DNA of 64,000 nucleotides from Astragalus membranaceus (Eukaryota; Streptophyta; Magnoliopsida; Fabales; Fabaceae): positions 20,891,251-20,955,250 of the forward strand of contig CM076847.1 in NCBI GenBank assembly GCA_039519185.1. The letters run 5' to 3'. The position numbers and the translations under genes were made by a program. Each line of letters opens with the position of its first letter. Position 1 is the stretch's first letter. Below the pieces are notes generated by a model. That model was not told the DNA's origin and searched no databases. It worked only from the letters and a program-made list of their open reading frames with translations. Below, in pieces: positions 12,652 to 24,300 of the stretch.

Positions 12652-13356
12652 TCCTTCGATTTCTCACCCTCATTCTCCCTCTCAATCTCAACTTTGAAGC
12701 TTCAATCTCGCATTCTACACACCAGGTACTCCCTCCCTCACTCCCCTCTCTTTCCATTTTACTGCGTTTACTGCGTTTTTCAAGATTTGAAATCTGCGAC
12801 ACGTTCGGCTGGCCTTAACCGAACGGTTCTGGGGACGAGTTCAGTTGATGCCTCCCGAACACGTTCGGTTGAGGTCAACCGAACAGTGTTTTTGTCAAAA
12901 TCATATTTTCTCTGACCAATATTTTGTTTTGCAGCTATGGAATTCGTAACTGTTATCAAACAACATGCTGGGCACATCAACATTCCACAAAATGTTAATC
13001 AGTTGATAGGCAACACATTGCCTCGCGATTGTTACCTACATCTGGAAATTGGCAATATTTTTCCTTCTATTGTCAACAGACGTACCCAAAAGCTGATGAT
13101 TTATACACATGCTATATGCACTGTATATGGGGGTGTGGCCAGTGTTGAAGTACCAATTACATATGCTCATAATGGCCGTTTCAATCTGGTCAGAATATTG
13201 CCTGAGGAAGATGATGATGACACTAGTTCTGACTCAACTGATTAGGATTACCGGGAATTCCATGCCAATTATGTGCCTGGTGATGATGGGAGTGGTGATG
13301 AACCAACAAAAGTCTCTATCGTTACGGATTTATCATTTGGTGAAGATGACAACTGA
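12652..13356 (+). pseudogene. Small broken gene with a CACTA element in its leader
   Basis: A CT-rich leader (continuing 5900-6001 across the CACTA insertion) has a splice donor after CACACCAG at 12725 and an acceptor at 12934. The coding start is ATG 12937. The frame gives 102 residues with an acidic tail (PEEDDDDTSSD), then a TAG at 13243-13245. The same frame continues without interruption to TGA at 13354-13356 with similar composition (PGDDGSGDEPTK, SFGEDDN). I infer a premature stop in a protein of about 139 residues. The N-terminal part (EFVTVIKQHAGHINIPQNV) faintly recalls a plant B3 DNA-binding fold, but this is weak and the function is unassigned. Confidence 0.5.
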
Positions 13357-13630
13357 TTTCACGTTGTTTTATTTTAAATTGCAAACTGTTATATCTTTGT
13401 TTCAATAATTTTTCAAACTGGTATATCTTTGTATTCAGTAATTTATTTATGTTTATTTAGTACTCAGTAATTTAAATTTCGGTGGCATTTAAATTAAACA
13501 ACAAATTTATTATTACAAAGCGTAACCGTACATCAAAACGATACATCAAGCACACCAAAGACAAAGCGTAACCGTACATCAAAACGATAAAAAGCAACAT
13601 AACGAAATAAAATAACTACGACACTAATGA
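13357..13630. other. No gene seen
   Basis: AT-rich sequence that would serve as 3' flank for both converging remnants. A 27-bp phrase built on aaagcgtaaccgtacatc occurs twice (about 13517 and 13563). Confidence 0.5.
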
Positions 13631-13920
13631 TTATTTGGGAAGCCCCTGTTCCAGAAGATAAATGACCTCTTCCGGAGTGCGCTGTGTTTCGACATACAGC
13701 TCCAATATACGACGTCCTAATGGAACATTAGGATGTGCTTCCATCATTGCGCGAACATCATCGTCGCTTCGGATCTATATAGATGAGTAGCGGACAATCC
13801 CGTCATCTCCACAACTGTACTTGCGGTAACGTAAACGACGTATGTCTTTACGCCACTCGCCTTCTCGGTGAGCCTTCCACTCTGCCTACTGGGCGAATGT
13901 TATATCCTTATTCAACCTAC
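13631..13920 (-). pseudogene. Decayed minus-strand coding remnant
   Basis: One minus-strand frame reads through about 95 codons with a protein-like composition (EWRKDIRRLRYRKYSCGDDG, then IRSDDDVRAMMEAHP, then YVETQRTPEEVIYLLEQGLP) and ends in TAA at 13631. It is interrupted by two TAG codons, at about 13880 and 13776, each of which could have come from TGG by one change. A plausible splice acceptor (ttttctgtag) precedes it at about 13920. The DDDVRAMM segment recalls N-terminal parts of MuDR-type transposases, but this is not firm. I do not recognise the gene. Confidence 0.4.
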
Positions 13921-14228
13921 AGAAAATATGATTGCGACTGTGAACATCCAATTTTAACCAACAGTTACTCATTATTTTCGAAAAAAAAGAGTTCCAAAAA
14001 AAAATATAAAAAAATAAAAATAAAAATAAAAATAAAAATTTACGTATGCGTATCCTACTAACGGGGTGCATTATGTGCGTATTCAAATCACGTACGCGTT
14101 CATAGTCTTAATGCAAGCGCACTTTTGTTTCAAGTCGCATGCGAGTGATTGTGTCGGTACGCGTTATTTTACCGCTTCTATTATATTTATAAAACATGGT
14201 GAGATTAATTATCATTAGTGACATAAAA

Positions 14229-14263
<35 letters not shown>

Positions 14264-15139
14264 TAAAATCAGTTTTAAATAACTGTCCTTTTATTTATTT
14301 ATTTAATTTGTTACACATATAGACAAAAAAAATTTAAATGCAAATAGTACAAAAATTAATTGAAAAAAGTCAAAGGGAGGGAGCCTGTTGCTGGGAGGAA
14401 AACTTTACATTGAGCTACAGGCCCAAACCTCTTTCTTCTTGTCCCTTTTGTTTGGTTCCCATTTTCAGCAAAAACATTGCGGCCTTGGCAGCAACACTGC
14501 TCCAACTCTGATGCCTCCATCAGAGGTTGTTATGCTTTATGGTCTCCTAGAGTTGTAATCCTCTAATCAGCACCCACACCTACACCATAATTTTAGGGTA
14601 TAAATAACAGTGAATAGTAGCAGAAAAATGGGACAACAATTCACACAGAAAATTCTTCACTAAAAAATAGTCAATCAAAGACACGGAAAGAAAAGTTAGA
14701 CGTTTTCTTTGATTTGATTCAAAATTCTGTAGAAAGTAGGGTCCTGTCAAAAGCAGCAGTAGCGGTAAGGATTTGTAGCAGTAAAGATCAATAGCAAAAA
14801 AACGCGTTCAAAACAAAGCTTGGAATCAAGGTTGGTCCTTCTAACTACTAGAGAAAAAATAGGGACAGAAGCATTTTTTTCTTTTAGTATGTAGAATCTT
14901 TAAATCTGAATGTGCATAAACTAGTTAAGAAGAGCAGTAATAACCATAAGGCTCATGTGACAATACTAATAATAAAATAAAAACAATTTAAAATAAACAT
15001 TAGATAAATAAGTAAATAGGTAGATAACAAAAAAAATGTGATTTTTGCTGTCATAAGCGTAGGAGTTGTTGTCATAGGAACAGAACATGAGTTCTTTTTT
15101 TTATTTATTTCAAATGTAGTTTTATTTATATTAGATTAG
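13921..15139. other. No gene seen; contains an (ATA)n microsatellite
   Basis: The region holds a (TAA)n run at about 14230-14263 and A-rich stretches near 13980-14035. No open frame of convincing composition is present on either strand. Confidence 0.5.
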
Positions 15140-15736
15140 ATGCATGAACAAATCAAATCAACCAAAAAACACAAATCAGAACCAGTAGGAGAGGTGAGAA
15201 GAGAAAAAAATAGAGAGTTACCTCCGGCTACCGCGTACGGTGGTCGTTCCCGTCCCTACGTCACCGTGAACTTGCATCTCCGGTCGTCTTCTCCGGCGAC
15301 CACCACCACGTCCGCACCACAAAAACCGCCAGCTACCACCACCTACGCAAGTCACAACCACTACAAAACTAACTCCAAACCGTCACCTCCCTCCACCCTC
15401 ACCACCACCGCCGTACCCATCCTCTCTCTCCTCACCACCAAAGACCACCAAACGGCCACCATAACTGACCCCTCTCCCTCCGGCGACCACCCCCCAAAAC
15501 GACAACCACAACCACCACTTTCACTCCAAACCGCCACTGTTCGTCGCACAACCACCACCGCCGGCAACCTCTCACCCCCGCACCACCACTCGCCGTTGTC
15601 CTACACCATTTCTTTTCTCGGGATCTCATCCTCTCTCTCTCTCTTCCTTTTCTTTCTTTGTTGCTCATTCTCTCTCTCATGCTTTCCTCCATTTTTTTCT
15701 CTCTCTCTTGAAGTGCGTGTGCGGCTGATGGAGTGA
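15140..15736. other. Low-complexity CCN/CT-rich segment, doubtful as a gene
   Basis: A 198-codon plus-strand frame is open here, but its product is almost entirely Thr/Pro/Ser from ccacca-type repeats and then a CT-run, and the minus strand is equally open. On the minus strand, GCCGGAG|GTAACT at about 15218-15224 would make a good first-exon splice donor, so this may be the 5' end of a minus-strand transcript. I cannot decide and do not call a CDS. Confidence 0.3.
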
Positions 15737-15779
15737 TGAGAAATTGTAGGGTCTATAGTTTATGCCAAATAGTTTTTAA

Positions 15780-15805
15780 CCCCCCCCCCCCCCCCCCCCC
15801 CCCCC
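15780..15805. repeat. Homopolymer of 26 C
   Basis: An uninterrupted C run. Long C/G homopolymers are rare in plant DNA, so the exact length is uncertain. Confidence 0.9.
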
Positions 15806-16184
15806 AAATCGTGAAAACCCTTCCCTGATCCTTTGTTGCTTTTGTTCCTTTGTTGCTTTTGTTATTTATATTATCATTTTTTTTCTTTTAATAAATAACC
15901 AATCTGTATATGTATGGAATCAAGTCACTTATTTATGTATTATTACTTGCACCCCCATTTGCATCTTGCGCACACTACCACAACTCACTCTATGGGCTTT
16001 TTAGTTTACATTGGTTCTCTTTTTGTCTTCATTTCATTGGGCTATGCTATTTGCACCCCTTTTACTTTACCGAAACACCACTTATTTCAAATATAGCTTT
16101 CTTTTTTTGTCATATTTCTTTTAAATCTCTTATTTATTCTCTCTAAATAAAAATCTTTTCTCATAAAAAACATCGAAAAATCAG
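15806..16184. other. No gene seen; may be the outer part of the adjacent LTR
   Basis: AT/CT-rich sequence with a repeated tttgcaccccc / tttgcacccc phrase (about 15948 and 16049). A clear LTR start is not visible. Confidence 0.35.
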
Positions 16185-16975
16185 GGATTGGCTGAGATGT
16201 GACATCTTGTCGATCTCGGTTTAAGACGCCTGAGTTGTACAGCTTGGTGATCTTAGACCCCTTCAAAAATTAAAATCGACAAAAAAACAAACATTTTCCT
16301 AAGAAGAACTACGTAGCCTTTGATTCTCCGCTTCAGAGATACGTAGGAGCGGGGATTCCCCGTCAAACTAAATTAATTTTTCTCTAACAAATAATCAACT
16401 TTTTTTCTTTAACACCTATTTTCCAAAAAACTAAAAATGAGCTTGATTGAGATGTACATCTTGTCAACCTCGCAATCCTGGTTTAAGACGCCTGAGTTGT
16501 ACAGCTTGGTGATCTTAAACCCCTTCAAAAAATAAAATCAACCAACCAACAAACTTTTTCGGGAAGAACTACGTGACTGTTGAGTTCCTCATTGCACCAG
16601 AGGATACGTAGGAGCAGGGCTTCCCCGTCAAGTCAAAAATTAAATTTTCTAATTTAGTCCCTTATTCATTTCTTCGTAAATCGAACTTTATTTATTTTTT
16701 TTGGAGTAAACAAATTTTCTAAACTTATTGATATGTTGTACAATCAAATTTAGGGTAACTGTCTTCGGACAGATGTTTTAGGGGTGCTGTGGAATTAAGT
16801 TTTCGCCTTTCCCTATACATAACCGACTCCCGAATCCAATCTAGTTTACGCAGACCAAATAACTTTAAATGTAGGTTTTTCTCAATTTTTCCTATTAAAT
16901 AAATTGGGTGGCGACTCCTAAGATAATCGATTTTTGAGCCGTCTGCGTCGGGATCCCAGTCACGACAGCGACATT
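16185..16975 (+). mobile_element. Tat/Ogre-type Ty3/gypsy fragment: LTR 3' part plus primer site
   Basis: Two diverged copies of a module of about 210 bp (16185-16380 and 16435-16650) share gtttaagacgcctgagttgt, gaactacgt and gatacgtaggagc. These are typical of the 3' part of Tat/Ogre LTRs. At 16909-16918 is TGGCGACTCC, the tRNA-Arg-type primer site used by that lineage, followed by about 55 bp of leader. No gag or pol follows, because the sequence changes abruptly at about 16975 into a gene on the other strand. Assignment to the lineage rests on remembered motif patterns. Confidence 0.6.
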
Positions 16976-17090
16976 GAAATTCCACACCATATTCAGTGTT
17001 GGAGATAGTTCCATGGTGATGAAGGACGGTTAGGAATTTGTCACTTGAGTACTGGGTTGGGCACAACTGCCATTCCGTTCGGTCTTCCAT
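16976..17090 (-). pseudogene. 5' end of a truncated minus-strand gene
   Basis: ATG at 17090 (minus) opens a frame beginning MEDRTEWQLCPTQY. About 38 codons later, near GVEFQC, it runs into the Tat/Ogre fragment. The frame stays open to 16725 only by chance through retrotransposon sequence, so the 121-codon frame is a chimera. Upstream on the minus strand is a CT/CA-rich leader and a TATAAATA box at 17194-17201 (plus-strand tatttata), about 105 bp before the ATG, which supports a real promoter and gene start. I do not recognise the protein. Confidence 0.45.
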
Positions 17091-17193
17091 TTCAGCGGGG
17101 TGTTGGTGGTTTGTGAAGAAGCAGAGAAGGGGTGTTGGTGGAGAAAAAGAAACAGAGTAGGGTGTTGGTGGAGTAGCAGGGAAACTGAAACCC

Positions 17194-17201
17194 TATTTAT
17201 A
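17194..17201 (-). promoter_or_regulatory. TATA box of the truncated minus-strand gene
   Basis: TATAAATA on the minus strand, followed by GGGTTTCAGTTTCC and a plausible leader to the ATG at 17090. Confidence 0.5.
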
Positions 17202-17759
17202 ATAGGCGTGGGAAAATATGAGCCGTTGATCAAAATTTTAGATCACAAATCTGAGCCGTTTAAATACTTTGCGTTGTGGCACAATTTCCAAACAAAATAC
17301 CATCCACTCCTTTTTCTGATACGTTTGACTGTTTGTAAGTCGTTGATCAAAAGTGTCAGTGGAATCTGAGCCGTTGAATTTTTTTAAAAAACACAACACC
17401 TATTCGGCTGCCCCTGTCCGAATAAATTCGGTTGGGACCTGCCGTACCTTTGAAATTTTGAAAAAGGGGTGTCTCAAAAAAATAACTATTCGGTTGTGCC
17501 TAACCGAAAATATTCAGTTTACCCTAACCGAATCGGAGAAAATAGCGCACTTCATTAATGGCATATTGGGAAAAGCATGGGCCAACTAATTTCATATAAA
17601 GCCCAAATTTCTGGGCGAATCGGATGGGTCCGTTTTTAGAAAAGCCCAATTTTCATCAAAAACCTAGAAATAAAAAAAAAAATCAAAAACCTATTTCTTG
17701 ATAATAATAAAGGACAGATCAAACGGTTCCGATTCTCGTGTCTTTTTTTTTTTGCTAAG
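17202..17759. other. No gene seen; imperfect ttcggtt/aaccgaa inverted motifs
   Basis: Between 17400 and 17545 there are several diverged pairs of attcggtt and aaccgaa. A similar set (cgttcggttgaggtcaaccg) lies at 12800-12885 in the intron of the broken gene. Their meaning is unknown. Confidence 0.4.
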
Positions 17760-18330
17760 CCTATTCCCGTGTCTTCTTCATCGCGCGTGAGACCCTGTTC
17801 TTCTATTCGCTGGCAGTGTGTCTTTCTCAAACAGCGAACGTGAAGTATGCATACAGGTCCTCTTTACAGTTACGTTTCCTAACTTCTGTGTCCTCTGTTC
17901 ATCTTTTGTCCGAACTTCTGGGTTCTATTTTCTGTTTCTCTTCAAGACAGTTCCTCTGGTATCCTCCACTCATCACTGTTCTGGTTTTAATGGCTTCTGT
18001 TATAGACTTATAGTTATGAACTTATTGAATTTTTGGTTATGAACTTAGTTTAATGTTTGTGATTAGTTTAATTTTTATGTAAGTAAAGAAAACACTGATT
18101 TAATGTGGATTTCACTTGCTCTTTGTAGATTATTATTCCATTTTGTCTTTCCTTTCACTCCTTTTGGCCTTCTGTTGACATTTACTTATTGGTCAATTAC
18201 TTTTCTTTTTAATTTTTGAAAATTTCGAATGCAGAATTTACGTACTCACAAGTGCTGATGAGCGAGGTTGCCTGAGGATAACAATTGCGTGGCAAAAAAC
18301 TGTTGCTTTTTTGGGTTGACAGAGATAAAT
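17760..18330 (+). promoter_or_regulatory. Probable 5' untranslated exon(s) and first intron of the coiled-coil gene
   Basis: A candidate donor GCATACAG|GTCCTC lies at 17856 and an acceptor TTCGAATGCAG at 18234. The segment 18235-18330 contains a short upstream frame (ATG at 18258, stop TGA at 18270-18272) before the main ATG, which could dampen translation. Confidence 0.45.
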
Positions 18331-21300
18331 ATGGCAAATGTTGAAGCAAAGAAAGAAATTTCAAACCCTAATGTTCTTAGCGATACGGTGTCACAAAATT
18401 TTCACTGCAATGAATTGGAAGATATAAGGAGGAAAGGGGAAGTGAGGTGTGGCGAGTTAGAATTTGAGCTTCAAAAGAAAAAGGATCAGTGTGAAGTACT
18501 TGAGGCTAAACTGAAGACACTGGAGGAAGAAAAGTTTGCTGTTGAAGAAGAATTGAAAGTATTGAGAATGTTGAGTGAAGATGGACATAAGAGGAAAAAT
18601 GAAGTTTGTAGTGAAAAAGAGAGAGTGATAAAAATTGATTTGCCAGAGGATGATAATGATGCTGTTCAGTTAATGATTGAAAACAAAGTTTTGGAATGTG
18701 AGAAGAACAAGGCTGAGAATGAGGTTGAGGTCTGGAAAGAAAAATACAAGAATTTGGAATCATGGGCCTTACAGTTGGGGATAGAAAGAGGGAGTAATTA
18801 TCATGAAGAAAATGGAAAGCAGCAACTAAATAACCTGACAAATATTGAAGGAAATTTGCATCTTGATACAAGATTTGACTTCTGCCAGAATAAAGAAAAA
18901 GGTGTGGATTTGGGCAATGTTATGCAATCAGCAGGTAATAACTTTGCTATTAGATGATGCTAGAGCTTTTATTTACTATATATATATATATATATATTTT
19001 TATGTTTTGGCTAGATAAATTTTGAATTTCTTTGATCAATCTTTTACATGAATATTATTGTGAGTTAATGAAATGGGTAGTTTCTACAAATTACAAACTT
19101 ATTTATTTTTTTGCTCAAAATTAAGTGGTCATGTACTTTCATCTTTAGAGGATAATTCAATATCTGTGGGGCTTTGGAGCAGGCACACCTCCTTGTGGCA
19201 TATTTCATAAAAGTCCAAAGGTGCAACCAAGCAGGAAAGTTAGAAAACTGTTGAGATTTGAAACTGAAGAGAGTCCCAGCAAAAAGATGGCTCCATCTAC
19301 ACCTATTGGTCCAACATCTATTTCTATAGATGTAATTGATATCATTGATAGGGACGATGAACCTAATATTACTCAGAACATTGCGACAGATAGGCAAGGT
19401 AGTGGAAATATTGCTCGATCAACATGTTTTTCAACTGAAAATGAAAAGAACTTTGTCAGCAATTATGTGCAAAACAATGATGGAAATTTGGATGTTGGTG
19501 AAGAGCACGCATTTGCTTCAACCCTCAAGAGGAAACGGAGATGTAATGTTGTTGTAAGTGAGTCTGAAAGTGATCATGATGATGACAATATGCGGATTAG
19601 TAAAAGCGAGTATGAAAGTGATCATGATGATGATAATATGCGAATTAGTAAAAGCGAGTCTGTAATGACTAGGCGCCGTCTACGGCCTCTGAGACAATGT
19701 GTAAGCAAAAGTCTGGATGATAAAACCTCTTCAAGTTTACCTGATAAGGTCAAGCATGAGCAAAGTATTCCAACAAATGATGATGGCGATGAATCGGAAG
19801 AGGATTTATCACACAGTGGAGGAAACATGAGTGATTTTATTGTTAATGATTCTGATGTATCTAATTGTGAAGAATCGTCTAGCAAGTCACAAGATGAATC
19901 AAATAGTGACGTGGGCTCTCAATCGAGTTACTCGCGAGATTTACAAGATAGTAACGAGGATTACGATTTGCAGGATGTGTCTGATGGGGACATGGACTTT
20001 GGTAAGATAATATCAAAATTTCATAGGAGAAAAAAGAACGAAATGATGTGGGAATTTGAGGCAGACATGCTTGCTGCATTTGGAAAGGATTCAGAATTGT
20101 GTATGAAGGCTCTCTGTGCTCTTTATCGACAGCAAACCTCTGAGGAAAAAGTGAGCAAGGAAGCATTGTGCCACAACCGGCGTGGATTTAGCAAATTTGA
20201 TGCTCACAGGTAAGCACTGAACATACGCAAAAACATTCATGCTTTTGATGTTTTTATGCAGTAGTGTTATTGGTTGCACTTGGTTTTTTCTTTTTGGGAG
20301 AGCCTTCTTCCTAATAGTAGCTTTCTTCTTACTCTATTTTATTTAATTTGGTTGTGTGTTGTAACTTGTATGTAGTAGACTACAGAATGTGCTAAAATCC
20401 TTCTAATATTCCAGTGCATGTTTTTGCCTAAAATTTTGTTTTGTTTGAACAATTGTAATCTATGAAGTAAAGACACTTCTTTAGAATGTTGTGCGTGGCC
20501 GTGTTGGAGTCGCACATTGACACTTGTTGGACACCGACGAACATAGGTCACCCGTCTATAGTGTAGTATTTAAAAAATATATATTTTTTAACTTGGACAC
20601 TTCCTAGACACCGCTTAGACACATTCCGGACACTCCTATCATAATCCTTTTTGGAGGAAGTAATCAACTTTTTGAAGTTTTGGACTTATTATACTCATTA
20701 TTAGGATATAAAACCTTTTATCTTCAACAAACTTTGTAAAGCCGATCAACTTTGTTTTTAAAAGGTGAATAGACAAACCTTAATTCTCAATTTAGATTTT
20801 TGTCTTGTCAGTAAGAAAAGTGTGTGTATTTATTGACTTTTTTTGTTGACAAACGTGTGTATTTATTGACTTTGTTATCTTTATAAATATTTGTATTTAT
20901 ATATATGCGGCGTCTCGGTGTCTGATAGCTCACACCCTATTGTGACTAGAGTATATAGGAGAACTAGAGGGCACTAAGGGCAATTGTGTAATTTCCTATT
21001 CTGCACGCGTGTATAAATAAGCTTGTAACTGTTCCATGGAAGGTAGTTAGTGAAATAAACAGAATACAGTCAATGCAGTTATGCATAGTTGCTGGACGAA
21101 TTAACCAGAGAGTTGTATCATCTCTTTTCTCTGTTACCCCTTTCAATTCATCCCTTTATCCTAGTTGAGTCTTTCAACTGGTATCAAAGCGAGACGATTC
21201 TTGGTGTGAATGACGCGAAGGAAAACTGCTGCCATGGAAGCTAGAATCGACGAGGTGGAGCGAAGATTTCAAGAAATGGAGGTGCGCAGCCAATTGCGCC

Positions 21301-24300
21301 TCGAAGAGCATGCTGTTCGCATCGAACAACTCGTTGCAACAGCATTACAGAGGACGCCGACAACGACAGACCCGGGCGACCCGAAAACTCGACCCGAGCG
21401 TAATGGCAACCAATACGACGGTGAACGACGCCTGAGAAAGATTGATTTACCGGTGTTCAACGGCGACGACGCCACGGGATGGTTAACCAAGGTTGAACGG
21501 TTCTTCAAGGTGCGGCGTATCGAGGAGGACGAAAAGCTCGACGCGGCGATGATGGCGGTAGAAGGCGAAGCACTGTCTTGGCTTCAATGGTGGGAAGTGA
21601 GCGCAGAGGAACAGACCTGGGACGCTTTGAAGGAGGCAATATTACGACGTTTTCAACCCACAGTACAGTAATCACGAATGCATTTGAAATCTTGATGAGC
21701 ATGAAACAAGAAGGTACAGTTAGAGAATATCGCAAGAACTTCGAAACGGTGTCGAGCCACGTAAAGGTGAAGGATCAAGAACTGTTTGCTGGGTTATTCT
21801 CCAATGGTCTAAGAGAAGATATAAGGGCAGAGGTGAGGTTGCATCGTCCCAAGGATTTAGCAGAAATGATGGATGTAGCGTTGTTGGCAGAGGAGAAGAT
21901 TGCTGCAGTGGGAAGATTTGGAGGGCAAAACAAACAATCTTGGAGCAATAAAGGGTATAACAGTAACAGAAATTGGCGCTAAGATGGAGTCACCAAGGAG
22001 AGCACCGAGTCTGCAACTGTTAAGACCGATGCTAAGGGCCAAGATGCTGTGAAAACCAACCAACCAAAGGGAGCAAGATCAATTGGAGACAAGGAAATTG
22101 ACGAGAAGCGAAGGAAAGGGTTATGTTTCACATGTGATGAGAAATATGCTCCTAGTCATGTTTGCAAGAACAAGATGCTGAGAATTCTATATGTGGAGGA
22201 AGGAGGCCAAGAACAAGAGGGTGACAAGATGGGGGAGGAAGAGGAAGAGATTGTTTGGGGTGGTAATTTGAAGAGTCTTCTCCTATGTAGTATGGCAGGC
22301 CTATCTTCTAAGAGATCCTTCATGATCAAGGCTACCATAGGAACTCTGAAAGTTATTGTCTTGATGGATTGTGGAGCAACACATAACTTCATATCCATGA
22401 GGTTAGTGGCTGCTCACAATTTGAAGGTGGAAGACACCCCACCCTACTGGGTAAAGGTGGGAAATGGTCAAAGAATTTTAACTAGAGGTGTGTGTAGAGG
22501 TGTTGAGCTGGAGGTACAAGGATTAAAGACACTAGTAAATTGTTTTGTATTTCCTTTAGATGGTGAAGACATAGTTTTGGGAATTGACTGGCTGGAGAAG
22601 TTGGGTAACATCAAAGCTAACTTCAAGGATATGACCTTGAAGGTGAAAATGGGGGAGAAAACAGTGGTATTGAAGGGTGATCCTTCTCTGTCAAAGCGGG
22701 AAGCTACTGCCAGGGAGCTGGTAACAGAGTTGCAGAGTACACAGGAGGCTTACATGGTGGAGTGCAGATCCCTACAAGCTTCAGAACCAGAACAGCAAAC
22801 TACACCAGAGGTAATCCTGCAAGTATTAGCTGAGTTTGAAACCCTCTTCATAGAAAACAGCAGCTTGCCACCTAGTAGAGAAACAGATCATGCTATTGTA
22901 TTAAAAGAAGGTGCCAATATACCCAACTTGAGACCTTATAGATATCCCCACTACCAAAAGAATGAGATAGAGAAATTAGTAGGAGACATGTTGAAAACAG
23001 GAATTATAAGGCCAAGTACTAGCCCTTACTCCAGCCCTATTATACTCGTTAGAAAGAAGGACGGAAGCTGGCGTTTTTGTGTGGATTATAGGGCTTTGAA
23101 CAGACTAACTGTACCCAATAAGTTCCCAATTCCTCTAATAGATGAACTATTGGATGAGCTAAATGGTGCCATGATTTTCACTAAGCTTGATTTAAAATCC
23201 GGTTACCACCAAATTAGAATGAAAACCGAAGACATCCCAAAGACAGCCTTTAGGACTCATGAGGGCCACTATGAGTACCTAGTTATGCCCTTTGGGTTAA
23301 CCAATGCACCCTCCACTTTTCAAGCATTAATGAATGAAGTACTTAGACCATTTTTGAGGAAGTTTACATTAGTGTTTTTTGATGACATTCTGATCTACAG
23401 TAAGAGTGTGGAAGAGCATGCTACACATCTCAGACAAGTATTTCAGGTATTGAGTGATCATGCATTAGTTGTTAACAAAAAGAAGTGTGACTTTGCTGTA
23501 CACAAAGTGGAATACCTAGGTCATGTAGTTTCAGCAGAAGGGGTCTCTGCAGATCCTCAAAAAATAGCTGCAATGACCAATTGGCCAACTCCAAGAGACA
23601 TGAAGGGATTGAGGGGCTTCCTCGGGCTGACAGGCTATTATAGGAGGTTTGTACAAGGCCATGGTGTCTTGGCAAGACCTCTAACTGAGCTACTCAAGGG
23701 TGATAAGTTCAAGTGGAACTCAGAAGCTGAAGCTGCCTTCCAAGCACTGAAACAGCCTATGTCTACACTACCTGTTTTAGCAATGCCGGTTTTTTCTAAG
23801 GTATTTGTAATAGAGACTGATGCATCTAGCAAGGGGGTGGGAGCTGTTCTTATGCAAGATGAAAAACCTCTAGCCTATTTCAGTCAGAAACTATCTACGA
23901 GGGCTCAACAAAAATCAGCATATGAGAGAGAATTAATGGCCATGGTATTAGCAATTCAAAAGTGGAGGCACTACTTACTTGGACAGCATTTTATTGTAAG
24001 AACTGACCAGCAAAGCTTACAATACCTGACTGAACAGAATTTGTTAGGTGGTGAACAAATTAAATGGACTGCTAAACTGCTTGGTTTTGATTTTGAAGTA
24101 CGATACAAACCGGGGAGTGCCAATAAAGTAGCTGATGCTCTATCACGCCAAATGATTTTTGCTGCAATCTCAAGCATTACACTACCAGAATGGTATGAAT
24201 GGGAGGAGGAAATCAGAAACTGCCCCAAACTGCAAGAGCTACTGCAGCAGATAGTTCTGAAACCTGCAGATCAGAAACTCTACTCAGTCAAGCATGGACT

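Noticed and set aside
15140..15736. 198-codon Thr/Pro-rich frame as a cell-wall type protein
   Set aside because: Low-complexity ccacca and CT repeats, no signal peptide, and the antisense strand is equally open.
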